DNA from: Rotaria sp. Silwood1
Lineage: Eukaryota > Rotifera > Eurotatoria > Philodinida > Philodinidae
Length of the DNA: 64,000 nucleotides
Reading direction: 5' to 3'
Assembly: GCA_905250075.1 (NCBI GenBank)
Contig: CAJNOP010000012.1
Span: 3,670,536 to 3,734,535, forward strand
Position numbers and translations under genes: made by a program. Positions 25,212 through 38,800 of the stretch are shown in pieces. The notes under the pieces were generated by a model. That model was not told the origin of the DNA and searched no databases. It was given only the letters and a program-made list of their open reading frames with translations. Each line of letters opens with the position of its first letter. Within the stretch, counting starts at the first letter, position 1.

Positions 25212-28200
25212 ATGGTATATAATTCAAAGCATAGCAATAATCGTGTCAACTACTTTATAAGAAAACATTTCTTCTTATTATTTTTGTGTCTTAATGCATT
25301 TTTTGGTGGTATTTATTACATTCGTGGACGAACTGAAGAAGAAATAAATCTAGTTTCATCTACAACAAATACAAGAATATCAAATACTATTCTTAGTCAA
25401 CAACAGCATAATCAATCTGTAATAAAAACAAATAAAGCAATTGACTTTATTAAAAATACACTTAAAGATGAATATAATCAAGATGATTTGATGAAATTTT
25501 ATAATCATGTTCAAAGAGAATATTCATTAGGATTAAAATGTGCAAGAATGCAAAATATATCAAAAACGATGGCCATATATAATAGTACTAATCAAATCGA
25601 AAACAATACTGGAATTATCAGTACTAGAGCCAGGTAGAAACAAAATGTTTCTGGAATATAAAAGTGTTAAATGAATTTAAGGGACTCACAAGGCATCTAA
25701 TTTATGAGATATCATACAGAACTGATGGATATCGTTCAACTTCATATTATAGCCATGATTAAGTATCTATAAGACTAAGACAAGCTTGAAAAGATTTCGG
25801 CTCATGATGTGCTGATAAAAAAAAAGATATGAGCGTTTTAATAAAACCATTATTGAGAGTGAAATAATGCGGAAAAATTCGAAACAAAGAGTTTCGAGCT
25901 AAGATTTGAGTTATATGCATGCTTGATAGTCGTTAGATAATTCTGAAACTTTCAACGAAAATGAACATATTCTTTTCGAGATATTCGATTTCTAAAATTC
26001 AATAGCTATCAAACGTATCTGTAGGCCATTTTCCAGGTCGAAACTCTCTGTTTTGGATTTTTCAACAATGCCTTGCTCTCAGTAATAAATCCATTAAAAC
26101 TTCCATAACTCTCTATTAGAACGCCATGGATCCGAATCTTTTTAAGCTTATCCTAGTCTTATCAGGAAGACTCGTAACTATAGTATGAAGTCTAATAGTA
26201 TTTGACAGTTGGATATGTTCTCTCGCTAATCTAGTCTATTAATAGACTTCTGGAATTTCGTTTATTTGACTGTAAATTAGATGACGATAAAAACATTCCA
26301 AATAACTATATTGATGACTCTAAGCTATGATATATATATATCTATATAATAACAATATTAGCATCAGTCCTTACATATATTCAATATTAATGTTGTTTCA
26401 TGACATCTTGCAAAAGTACAGTTGTCTATCGCCCATCGGCATAATTTCGGTTACCGCTCGTCATTAATTGACAGCTATAATCAGTTCTAATCCTCTTGAT
26501 TCATTTAAGTGCCTTGAATTATTTTCCATAGATTAAAGATTCGAGAATGATAGAATATATCTATTATAGATTGGTTTGAGTAAAACAAAGATTTCAGACA
26601 GTTGATAGAATTTCTTTGAATTATCAATAATATTCTAAAACTACGTTCAAAGCAATTCACAAATATTTGTCATGGAATGTAAACTTGATTGATGAAAAAA
26701 ATTATATAGTTATTTTGTATTTTATGCCTTGGAACGAATTTAGTACGAACTTTTTCACGAGAGATTTTTCAATAGAATATTATTTCTTATAGAAATTATG
26801 TGAATTCCATAAATTTATTAGGAAAATTAATAGCATTTTTCTCTAACATCAATATTTATCATCATTATGAATAATGAAAAAATCTAACTTGCTTTAACAA
26901 ATTCTTCTAAGACACATATTCTTCATTATTTTCTGTTTATCTTCAAAAAGAGCTAATCAATGTTTTCGTGAGAAAGTCCTTTAATATGACACTATTTGTT
27001 TTATTACCAACCGTTTGTTTTCGTATACTGTTTACTTTTGTTTTTTAGCCATCTGTCATGTGTCAGATGTATAAACAAAAACAGAATTGTTTTAGCGCTC
27101 TTTTTTAGATAGAGACATAAATGTTAGCTCAATATCAATACTAGACTGAATTTCAAACTTGTTTGAGTATAAAATATCTGAATTTGTTATATTAGAAGGC
27201 ATTACATGAATATGTCATGAAAAGAAGTTTCATCATACGATTAAAATATATAGAAAAATCATTGACTAAATTATCAGTCAAGAATATGGACATTGAGAAA
27301 GTTTTATTCATAGAACTTATTTAATTATCAAAAGAAAAATAGTTGAATTTGTTGTTTCAATTTGTTATCTTCTCATCATTTAACCTTATCAGTCCGACTT
27401 GAATATCTCTTTTCTGATGAAAACTAAACCACTATTCTGCTTTTGATTTTAAAAGAACGAATAATATTTCTATAATCATATCTATTTGAAAGATTTTCTT
27501 TTTTTTTATTTAGTTCGTCATCATCAATATTGATTTCCTCTCAAAGATATCAATCTTCTCGTCGTTTTCAACGTACCGATCTTTATACATTCATAATAGA
27601 TAATTCTGATGCATGTTTAAATGAATTAGTCGATTTACTCATAATAATTATATCAAAATCTGATAATTATCAAACACGTGATGCTGTTCGTCGTACATGG
27701 GCATCAGGAAAAGATCTTGGTATTTATTCTACAATCAATGTAAAATATTTGTTTCTTATTGATTATAATGAAAAATTAATTCATCATATTCGACTTGAAA
27801 ATAATCTTTTTCATGATATAATTCAAGTTGAATTACTACAAGAATATACATTAGTTACACATCGTGTTTTATCTTTATTTGAATGGTCGTTTCGTTATTG
27901 TCGTACAGCAAAATTTCTATTTAAAACTGATGATGATATTTTTATTAATTTACTATTGCTTTTAAAATTTATTTCGCCATTAATTAAACAACCAACAAAT
28001 AATTCATTTTTAATATCAGATATGAATATTTATGGTTATAAACATGAAAATTCACTTGTATTTCGTCATTCAAAGAATTCAGTAACAGGTCGATATATTG
28101 TTACATATGATGAATATTCATGTAAACAATATCCAACATTTTTATCTGGTTTTGGTTATTTAGTATCAAAAAAAGCAAGAGATGCCATTCTCTATACTGC

Positions 28201-28517
28201 TTATCAAGATCCAGAACCATTCCGAATATCTGACGTTTATTTAACGTATGCTTTGTTTTTTTTTTCTTTGATGAAAATTACAATTACTGTATTAATATGG
28301 TTTTTTTTCTTTGTACAGTGGTATCATACCTGATTATCTATCCATTCCACGTCAATCCTTATCTGATTATAAGATTGAATTTACACGTAGCTGTGACGAT
28401 TTTTTTCGTCATTCAAAAGCATTCGCATGTGCAGACAGTATTCATCATGGTAATACGAGTGATACTTTTAGTAAATTTAATCAATATTGGCAACTCATCA
28501 AAAATAAGCATATATGA
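25212..28517 (+). CDS. GT31 beta-1,3-galactosyl/N-acetylglucosaminyltransferase-like type II Golgi protein
   Basis: Three exons (25212-25633, 27514-28245, 28319-28517) encode 450 residues. The family adds a beta-1,3-linked sugar to glycans in the Golgi lumen. A short basic cytoplasmic tail is followed by one membrane anchor (about residues 20-36) and a stem of roughly 130 residues with many N-x-S/T sites. The GT31 catalytic domain then shows RDAVRRTWAS (196-205), FKTDDDIFIN with the metal-binding DDD (280-282), and YPTFLSGFGYLVS (347-359). A SDVYLTG stretch (from 380) stands where the family usually has EDVYVG, so the acidic Asp is kept but the preceding Glu is Ser. The exact donor and acceptor specificity cannot be read from the sequence. 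The 1.9-kb first intron holds a fold-back repeat. Confidence 0.88.
25695..26245. repeat. Fold-back (long inverted repeat) element in the GT31 first intron
   Basis: The left arm, about 25695-25902, is a diverged reverse complement of the right arm, about 26035-26245, around a loop of about 130 bp. Aligning 25739-25900 with the reverse complement of 26035-26191 gives long runs of agreement, such as ATAAGACTA, AAGCTT..AAAAGATT, GTTTTAAT, GAGAG and GAGTTTCGA. By eye about three bases in four agree. It has no open reading frame. The loop contains AACATATTCTTTTCGAGATAT, resembling the inner arm of the element at 4.5-5.16 kb. Confidence 0.65.
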
Positions 28518-28588
28518 ACTCATTAGTTTATTCGATTTTTTCATTATTATATGTTCGTTATTATTGTTGATAGTTTTTTTTTATTAAG

Positions 28589-28594
28589 AATAAA
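28589..28594 (+). terminator. Poly(A) signal AATAAA of the GT31 gene
   Basis: AATAAA lies about 70 bases after the GT31 stop codon. The next gene (twitchin) converges from the right, so both 3' UTRs share this short interval. Confidence 0.5.
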
Positions 28595-28599
28595 GAAAA

Positions 28600-29050
28600 A
28601 TTTAAATAAAAGAAAAGAAAATAAAAATTTTTATTAAATTCACGCTTAAGCTAAGATTTAAATCATATGTCTCTCACTAGACTATTTTGTTCTTGTAATT
28701 GCTTTCTTGAGGATGTTAAGACTTCAACAATTTACACACGCACACACATCAAAGAATACCATTTTTTTTGTGTAAAGAAATATAGATAGAGCGTGTTTCT
28801 AATAAGAATAAGAACAGGTTAGGCATTAAATTTTCTAAATGGGAGAAAAAACATAGACATTAAAAAAAGAAAAACAGAAAAGAAAAGGTTGAGCGGCCAA
28901 GGTATTAAAAAAAATACAAATAGATGATATGAAAACAAAAGAAAAGTCAAAATTATGATTTTCTTTTTCTGTTTTGTTTTAGTCTTTCCACACACACATT
29001 GAGAGATACATATATTATGATTTTTGTTTATTTAATGATTTTGTCTAATT
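28600..29050. other. Convergent 3' interval between GT31 and twitchin
   Basis: A/T-rich sequence with no gene. On the minus strand AATAAA (TTTATT at 29027-29032) lies about 20 bases past the twitchin stop, and another lies near 28630. Either could end the twitchin transcript. Confidence 0.4.
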
Positions 29051-29860
29051 TCACGATTGATCGACATGTAAGCTGAATGCAGCAGTTATTTCTCCTTTAT
29101 CATTCGAAATCGTAACATGATATTGACCTTCATCAGTTGCCAAAACAACGGGTATTTCCAATGAAAATTCTTTTTCAGTATTTGTAAATACAAATCGACT
29201 TGATTTACGATCAAGTGGTTTACCATTCATATTCCAATCAGCTATAATAAGTAAAAATGAGAATTTGATAAGAATATATATTTTTATTATTAATATATGT
29301 ATAGATTTACCAGTCATTGGTGTTGAACCTTTGAGTGCGCATGAAAATTTCGCTTTATGACCTTCTTCTACACTAATACTTTGTGGAAATTGACCAAAGC
29401 ATGGATCAAGTGGTTCTTCATCACGAGCTTAACAAAAAAGTAAACAAACAATTTTATTTAATTATTTAAAGAATAATATTTACCTTGAATGATGACTGAG
29501 CAAGATGAAAAACGTGGATTAACGATTGATTGACTTTTCATTAAAGCTGAAAAGACACCTGAATCTTCAGGAAATCTATTTGAAAAAAGAAACAAAAAAA
29601 TGATCAAAAAAATAAAGATTTTGATGTATCATTTTATATAATTACACTTCAGAAACAAGTAATTTAAATGAATTTCCATCACGTTCACGTCGAAAATCAG
29701 GATTTTCGGGAATTTCTTTATTATTTCGTAACCATGTTAAATCAATTTCTTCATTACCACCTAAAAATGTGAAGAAGAAAAAATTTTCAAATTGATAGAC
29801 AAGTTTAAAGAGATATTTACCTAAGATAACGCAATCAAGTGTTAATGGATCACCTTCCAT
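29051..29860 (-). other. Twitchin last two Ig domains and C-terminus
   Basis: The fourth post-kinase Ig spans the end of the low-complexity exon and following exons ([28 protein letters not shown]). The fifth starts [15 protein letters not shown] and ends [23 protein letters not shown]-stop at 29051. Five post-kinase Ig domains is the standard twitchin number. Confidence 0.8.
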
Positions 29861-32800
29861 TAAATTTTGAGATTTAATATGTTTAACAAATTTTGCTTTG
29901 ACTTCAGCTGATTTTTCTTTTTGTTCTTCTTCATCTTTTGCCTTTGGTTCAGCTTCTTCTTTCTTCTTTTCGGGTTCAGCAGGTGGTGCTTCTTCAGCAG
30001 CTTTCGGTTTAGCTTCTTCTGTCTTTTTCTTTTCATCAACCGCTGGTTTTTTTGTTTTATCATCAGCAGGTTTTTTGCCAGCTGGTGCAGCAGCTTCTTT
30101 TTTTTCTTCAGGTTTCTTAGCTGGTTCAGGTTTTTTTAAAGCAGCAGCTCCAATTGGTTTCTTTTCAGGTGCAGCAGGTGTTGCTGGTTTTTTACCAGGT
30201 GCAGCTTTACCAGCAGCTGGTTTAGCAGGTTCAGGTACTGGTTCTGGTGCAGGTGCAGGCTCAGGTGCTGGAGCTGGTTCAGCCGGTGGAGCTGGTTCAG
30301 CAGGTGCAGCTGGTTCAGCAGGTGGAGCTGGTTCTGCTGCTGGAGCAGGAGCAGCTTCGGTAGTAGCTGGTGCTTCGGCAGGTGCTGGTGCTGCTGAAGT
30401 ATTGGCATCTGCTGCAGCTTCAGCAACAGCTTCTGATGGAAGTTTTTCTTCAAGTTTAGCTGCTGTTTCACTAGCAGCACCTTCAGTTGGTTCAGCAGCA
30501 GGAGCAGGAGCAGTAAGAGCTTCTTCACTTGCTGCTTGTGGTGCTGCTTGAACAGCTGCTTCATCTTCTTGTGCTAATGTAGCAGCATATTCTGCTTCAT
30601 TTTCACCGACAATATGAGCTATAAATATAAATAAATCATTAAGATGTAAATTAGATTAACTATCAAAACTACCTTTGACAGTAAGTTGTGCACTTGATGT
30701 ATCCGAACCTTCATCATTAGTAGCTCGACAAATATATTCTCCATTATCATCTAATTTAACTTTTTTGATGACTAATATTACGACATCATCATCATATGTT
30801 TGTTGAATACGAGATTCAACTGCGACAGACTATGAAAAAAAAAATTTTATTTTTTTGTTTGTTGTTTATTTAATCTTTTTTTTTTCAATAAATGTTTATA
30901 CCTGGCCATTCTTCAACCATTCAATCTTAGGTGATGGCTTGCCTTTAACTTCACAGCGAAGTTTAGCTGTAGAACCTAATAAGAAAACAAAATATATTCA
31001 ATAAAAACAAAGACAAATTATTATATATATACCTTCGAAAACAGTAACATCAACAAGTTGATCAGTAAATTTCGGTGGGTCTCGACGTTCTTTACGTTCT
31101 AAATAAAGCAAATTGATTCTTTATCTATCAACAAATAGGAAAATATTTTTTGGTTAATCAACAAGAGAATTATACTTTCGTAATTGTCACATAGATAAAA
31201 AAGAAAGCTATCTTGAGATAATGTTTATCATAAGATGTAATAAATAATCATTATATTGAAATAAATGCTATAACTTACTTGGTTTTTCCACTTCAAGTGT
31301 ATCACGTGCAGGTTTACCAGCAGCACCTAATTTATCACGCCAACTTGCATCTCTACCTGATGCACGTACAGGTGATGGTGAACGTGCTCGACTTCCACCA
31401 CTTGATGTATCTTCTTCGCCTGGTCGAGCTGAATGAGCACGTCGTGTTCGACGTACTTCTATAGAAAATAATGTTTGTTTTTTGTGATTATAAAAAAGAA
31501 AAAGAATTTGTTTAAAAATTATTTATTTACCTTCAACATGAATTAAACAAGATGTTTCATCAGTACCTAAGGGATTTGCAGCAGCACAACGAAACATTCC
31601 ACTATCCCCTGTTTCACATGCTGTAATCTCTAAGGTACAAACACCATGAACACATGATGTCATATAATGGGTATCGTGCTCGCTCAATTGAGTACGATCT
31701 TTAAACCATTGTACCTATTAAAAGGAAATTTTTATATTTTTACTTTTAGTTGATAAAATAACAAGAAAAAAATTTATTAACCTTTGGTTGAGGTTTACCA
31801 TTAACGCAACAAATCAATTTACAACCAATGCCTTCTTGAATAAGACGTGGTCGAAGCATAAATGTAAACACTGGTTTACTATCGGGCTCATGCCATATAC
31901 TAACTTCTGCTTCATGTGCCGGACGTCGGCTATAATTAAAATCGTGAGGTTCAAGACGAGGTGTTTCAGGAAGAGCTAAATAAATAAAAAAAATAAATAA
32001 TTATATTTACTGAAAAATCAAATTTAATAAAAATAATAAAAAAAATTATTATATATTAACAGTCTTACAAAGTGGACCAACTGACTGTGGTCGTTGAAGT
32101 AATCGTTGTCGATAGAGCGCACGATAAGCATATGGTGTTTCAAAATTATGATGTCGTGGTGAACCACCATACATAACACGAGAAAAGCTCGTATAATTCG
32201 ATGATGAATTGTAGTAGTTGTCCATCTCTCCCTCTTACAGCTGCAATGGCAGTAGAGGAGTGATGATAAAAAACAACAAGAGAAGAGAGAGACAAGCAAG
32301 TAAACTAAGCAAGGCTATCTAAACCACATGAAAGATGAGATAGAGAAAGTTGTTGACACCACATATGTTGGCGCCCGTTTCTCCATGCTGTTTCTATTAG
32401 GACACATAAATAGGGAAAAGAAACCACATAGATCATGTCCCTCGAACCGCTGTATACGGATGCGCAAGTAACACACAGACACAGACACACACACACGCAC
32501 ACATACACAAAATATCTATTTTACTCAACGATATTGGTTCTAATCAAATAACATCATCGTTATGTGGATGCGTATATGCATATACAAAAGAATAGTAAAG
32601 ACGGATACAACATCCTCCATTCTTTTTCTTATTAGACAAGTACTATAAGATGCAAGAACATTCTTGGCTACCACCACCGCAAATCAACAACAACAACAAC
32701 ATCAGCTATGGCAGCACCCATATCGTTAATTATTCTTTTTTTTTCTTCTTCTTCTTTTCTCGTTGTTTCCACTATCGAGATATTTTCTGCACCATATCGA

Positions 32801-35800
32801 GAATAAGATAGATAGATAAAGAGAGAGAGGGAGAGAACAAACGCAGCTCGTATCCTGCCTGTACATCGTATCATCTTACCCGTTCTTTTTCTTCCTACTT
32901 GTATATTACCAATCCAAATATATCTTTTCTTTACTTTCTCTGCACTTATATTCGTTCGATGAAAAAAATAGCATAGCTGCTAAACTATTTTCAACATATA
33001 ATTTGCTCGTTTCATGTTTGCTAGATGTCAATCAATTCAAGGCCTTTATTTTGACGACTAAATCCTTTAATAAATTACCTACAGTTGTTTTGCTTCTTTA
33101 TTTCCAGTATTAAATCAAATATTTCAATTATATTAATTGAACAAAAAAAAAGAAATACAAATAAATAATAACCGTTGATCTATATGTATACTATTTCCTA
33201 TATAAAAATAATCCAAGGACATACACGTTCTCTCGATATGTAGACTGATGACGTCTACAATAACGACAATACTGAAAGTCAAGAGTCTCATTAGAAGTAA
33301 GCAAATCTATCCTATCTGACATTGACTAAAGCAAGAAGAAAAACGATCGATGGAAACTATCGATAATCATTACGTATATAGAAAAAAAAAAGAAGCCGAT
33401 CATCATGAGAACAGCGCATATATATAAAATAATAAGTGCTTTACAATCTTTAACGCTTGATGACATTGAAAAATCTGTTCTATATAAATGTTCTTTTAAG
33501 TAAGAATACAGATGGTTTGCGGTTCATAGAGAAAATTATGTAATGGAACACGAGTAGAGAAAAGTTCATTATATACGTGTATATCTAACGAATAAAACAT
33601 GACGGTCACATAATCAATCATCAAAGATAAACTGACTTATGTGTTATTCAAGAGGAAAATAATTCTTATAAATGAATATTATGATACTTACATTCAACAG
33701 TTAAAAAGACGGCATATTCTTTTTCACCATAACTATTTGTTGCTCGTACAATATATTCTCCTTTATCATCTTGTAAACAACGTTTTATTTCTAGTTTATA
33801 ATTATTTCGATCGTATTTCTTTAAATGTTTTGTTGATTGACGAATTTCAGCATTATCACGATACCTACAAAATAAATATTTGTTGTTGTTGTTGTTGTTT
33901 TGAATACATAATTGAATTTTGCATTAATTAACTTACCAAGAGACAACAGGCGGCGATACAGCAATAATACGACAATCAAATTCAGCATTTTGTCCTTCTA
34001 AAACACGAGCATTACGAGGACGAAGAACAAAACGTGGTGCAGCTTCACGACGATCTATGATATAATTATTCAATATAATTCAGTTTGAACAAAAAACTAT
34101 TAAATTCTTACCCCAAGAACTATTATAGATTTTATACTCTTGTGGTTTATTTTTGCGAAGTGAACTCCAATCAGCCATACGACCAAGACCAATTGTTGGA
34201 TCAGGATTTTCAGCCTTTAAATACAATATTAATAAAAATTTCTTATTATTTTTCAACATGAGCATACATATCGATCACGAATACGTTGACGAACATTATC
34301 AAATCTACTTGATGGTATACGTGAATCAAGTTCAGGACGATCTTCACGTAACCATGGATGATCGAGTGCATCATGAACAGTCATTCGAGCACTTGAAGAA
34401 AAAAAAAACCATGAATAAATAATAACAGATTAAAATCATAGAATATTTACTGTCGATCTTTTAATAAAAGTTTTTGTATAAAATCTTTTCCTTCATCAGA
34501 AATACCTCCAAATATTTCAGTTGGAAAACGTAAATCACATTTACGTATATTTGCCGTTGTTTCATCATCATCATGACCACCAAATGGTGATAAACCACTT
34601 AAACTAAATTTAAAAATATTCTTGAATAAAAAAAAAACAAATTCTGCTTCCATTTATCTTACAGAACATAAGAAAGAACACCCGCTGCCCACATATCGGT
34701 ATAAAATCCAACACTATCATGTTCAACAATTTCTGGTGCAGCAAATTCAACAGTTGCAGCACTAACTTTAACAATATCATTAGGATCAAGTTTTGTAGCT
34801 AAACCAAAATCACATATTTTTACATTTGTACTGTTTTTTGTTTCACATAGGATATTTTCCGGCTGAAAAACAAACAAATATTACATTCAATTCTTTATCA
34901 TATATGTATTCTTTTTTTTACTTACTTTTAAATCTAAATGAACAATGTTATTTTCATGCATATGTTCAAGACCTTGACATATTTGTCTCATATATTTAAT
35001 AGCTTCAGCTTCAGTCATTTTATAATTTGGATCAGCTATACGATCAAATAATTCTCCACCAGCAACAAATTCAGTGACCATAGCCATTTCATTTTCTTCT
35101 TCGAATGCATCATGTAAATGAAGTAATTTTGGATGATGTAAATCCATCATAACTTCCATTTCATGACGAACGGCTGCTTTATCAGCTGGTGTTGGTGTTG
35201 ACATGAATTTAGCTGCATACGTTTTACCAGTTGCTTTTTCAATACAACGATGAACAGCACCAAATGCACCACTTTATAAAATAATAAAAAAAAAAAAAAA
35301 TTTATTTAAAATAAAGAAAAAAAAACATTAATTAATTTACCGTCCAATTTCTTCGAGAATATCGTAGTAATCATAAATACTGCCATGTTTTAATGTAGCT
35401 CGTTGTGGTTGACGATCTTTATCCCAAATATCCCAGACTAGAGTAATGAAAAAATTTTACTTATACATTTTATAAAGTAAAAAATCTTTAATTTTTTTTT
35501 CCAGTAAATATTAACTAAAATAGTGGACATGAGAAAAGAAAAATGTTTCTTTCGTTATCGAACAATAAGACAGAAAAGCGATGTTAGAAATATCCTTCAT
35601 TCTTTCTTCAGATTTGATGATATGTTACATTTTTATTCCAATTTTCTTGAGGTTTTCGTTTATATTTGGAGCCCATAAACTATGTCTTACATAGTATAAT
35701 GATCAGCAGTATTGATTCTGACAAGAATTCATTCTATAATACTTATTTATTTTTGAGATACTTACAGCATCGATCATAATTATCTAATTTTGGTAAATTC

Positions 35801-38800
35801 TTATTTCTTCGTCGTAAGTAATCATCATCATTTCCTAAACGACGTTTACGATTCGCATCGGAATCTAAACAATACTTATAATTATTCTTATTATTATATT
35901 CTTTTTTTTCTAAATTTACCATTTGTTTGAACAGGTTGCGTTGGTTCTGATGGTTCTCCAGCTCCATGAATATTTTCAGCAGTAACACGAAACTTATATG
36001 GTTTATTTGGTACTAAATTTTCAACATTACAATGAGGAAATCGGCTTGTTGCTGCTTTAAGCCATTTTCCTGTATCAGGATCAAGTTTTTCAATAATATA
36101 ATTCGTTATATAACTTCCACCATCATTTTCTGGTGGATGCCATGATAATGCAATTGAATCATCTGAAATTGAATTCACTTGTGGAGTAGATGGTGCATCA
36201 GGTACATCTATACAATGAAAACTTTAATTATCAAATAAAATGACATAATCAATTTTTACCTGATACATGAATACGTATTGTAGCTTCATCTTCACCTAGT
36301 TCATTATCTAATTTTATTTGATATGGTCCACTTGTATTTTTATCTGTATTTCTTATAGTTAATGTTACAGCACGAGGACCAACATCAATTGAAATATTTT
36401 TATCATGTGTGACATCATTTCCATCTTTTGTTAATTTTACATTCGGTAATGGACTACCAGTATAAGGAATTTTTAAAACAATAGGTTCACCTTTATCATA
36501 ATTAAGAACATCTTGATATTTTAATGGTAAACGAATATGTGGTGGTGCTATAAAAAAAAAAACAAGAAAGCAATATAAATTTTGTTGTTTTTTAATAATA
36601 AAGTTTAACTTACATCGAACATCTACATTACAACGACACATTCTTGAACCACCTGGATTTCGTGCTTTAATACTATATTCATCAACATCATCTGGTGTAG
36701 CATTATTAATAACTAAGATACATTTATCACCTTCACGAGTCATACTATATTTAAGATTTTCAGATAATTCTTTAGTTCCTTTGTACCTGAAAATGATGGA
36801 AAGATGCTTTTCTTTTTCTTGTAATGACAATTAAAAATAAAAATGAAAACAAACCATTCAATATCTGGTTTTGGTGTTCCAATAACTTCAGCTTCTAGAC
36901 GAATTGTTTTACCTTCATTACCTTGAATATCTTTTAATTTTTTAAGAAATTCAGGTGGTGTTGAAGCTTTTGGATCTTTAATCTAGAAAAAAAAGTGATT
37001 ATTATTTATAATTATGAAGAAAAAAAGATCTTTTTTGTTTTTTACTTTAGTTAATTTTGATGCTTCAGATGGTATTCCTTTACCAGCTTCATTTTCTGCT
37101 ATAACACGAAATTCATAATCATGATCTTCAAGTAATGATGGAACTGTATATCGATTCGATTGACATGGAGATATATTCACTGGAATCCATTTATCACTAT
37201 TCTTTTCACGTTTTTCAATCCAATAACCAGTTATTGGACCTCCTGAAAAAATTCACAAGTTTATTAAATTTCAGTGGAAACGTATAAATTTAGAAACAAT
37301 CGAAGATTTAACGTTTATCATCGTTTCAATTGAAAGCGTTGAGAAAAAACTTTTTGAAAAACTAAACTTCTCAAAATCAATTTTCTAGATTATATTCACA
37401 AAGACAATGATTGTCGGATATGCCTAAGAAGAAAGTGTGATGTCAAATACTCGAAAGTTCTTAAAACAACCAATGATACTAAATTACTGCTGTACTTTTT
37501 TTTTATTTTATTTTTCGTTATTCTATTCAGTCTTCTGTGTATATCGGGTATAAGTGTGGGCCATTAGTTGAGTTCAGCAATGTTGGTTCGACTCTCGAAA
37601 TCTCACATGGAACTCGAACGGTTTAAATGTATGTTAATAAATTTTTGTTCTTGGATTGTTGAGATTAAAGGCGCTGCATATTTTAGTACTTAAACAAAAG
37701 AATATTATATATGTGGAAAACTTTAATTTCAACAATGAAAAAAAACGAAGATTTCTTAACATAGACTTATGGTTTTTTTGTATGTGTCTGATGATTTAAT
37801 GCTTTCAGTTCTAGTTTTATGATATCGTCGAACTGTAGTCAGCAGTTCACCTACATCTTTATAATCCAGAGTTCAAAATGCGAGAAAAGATTTGAAAAAG
37901 TATCCTCAAAGTTTATGATTACTTTTGGCAAAGAATATGAAAGCTGAAAAATGATTCTCAAAATCAAAAATACCATAACAGAGTCGATGTTTGTATACGT
38001 ATATTCCTAAATTCTTACTGTTATTAAACAAATTTCTAATTAATAAATCATCTATCTATCAACTAAGCAAATTAATTTTATATTTCAATCTTTTTTCTTT
38101 CGAGCTCTATTAATTCTAATTTCCTAAAAGGCTATTTTCCGTTGTTTTCATGAAAATTTATATGAGTTTACTCTGTTTTATATTTTGAAACCTTTTATAG
38201 AATTAACAAAATTCTTGGAGAAGTTCGACACATCAAAAATCTTTTCTCTATTAGATGAACTTGTTTGCATAACATTTTTGATAGAATTTAGAATGAAATC
38301 TTTTTTGTAATTTGTTCTAACTATTATTATCGTTAAAGAAAAATGTAAAAAAGAATGGTGTTTCTAAATATTTTGTCTTCATTTAAAATTTGTCTATTAT
38401 TCATTACCTCCGTCGGAGCTTGGTTTATCCCAATTCAATGTAGCAGTATTATTTGTAACTTCATCAACTTCCGGTTGTCCTGGTGCACCAGGAGGTTCTA
38501 TTATAAATAAAAAATAAAATTTCAAATGAAAAAAAACAAATCATTATTTTAACATACTAAATGGAAGCTGAGCAATAATTGGATGTGATGAACGTAATGG
38601 TTCACTAATACCATTTTCGTTCATAGCCATAACACGAAATTCATATTCATGCCCATCAAGTAATGATGGAACAGTAAAGGATGTATCCTTACAATTTTGT
38701 GTAACAGGTATCCAAGCATCGGATCCTTTTGATGTATCACGTCGTTCAACTGTATAACCTGTTATTTTACTACCACCATCATCTTTTGGTGGTTTCCAAG

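Noticed and set aside
29898-30551. Plus-strand open frame of 217 codons, rich in Ser/Ala/Gly
   Set aside because: It is the antisense shadow of the Ala/Pro/Glu/Lys-rich twitchin exon (29821-30618, minus). The repetitive GCN/CCN codons keep several frames open. It has no domain and no splice context of its own.
30136-30564. Minus-strand Leu/Gln/His-rich frame of 142 codons
   Set aside because: It is an alternative frame of the same low-complexity exon. The Ala/Pro/Glu/Lys frame is the one continuous with Ig sequence on both sides.
35342-35437. Possibility that the kinase belongs to a separate MLCK- or titin-like gene
   Set aside because: Exons on both sides join in phase. The Ig-Ig-Fn3-kinase-Ig x5 order and the regulatory tail are those of twitchin, so a single gene explains the data.
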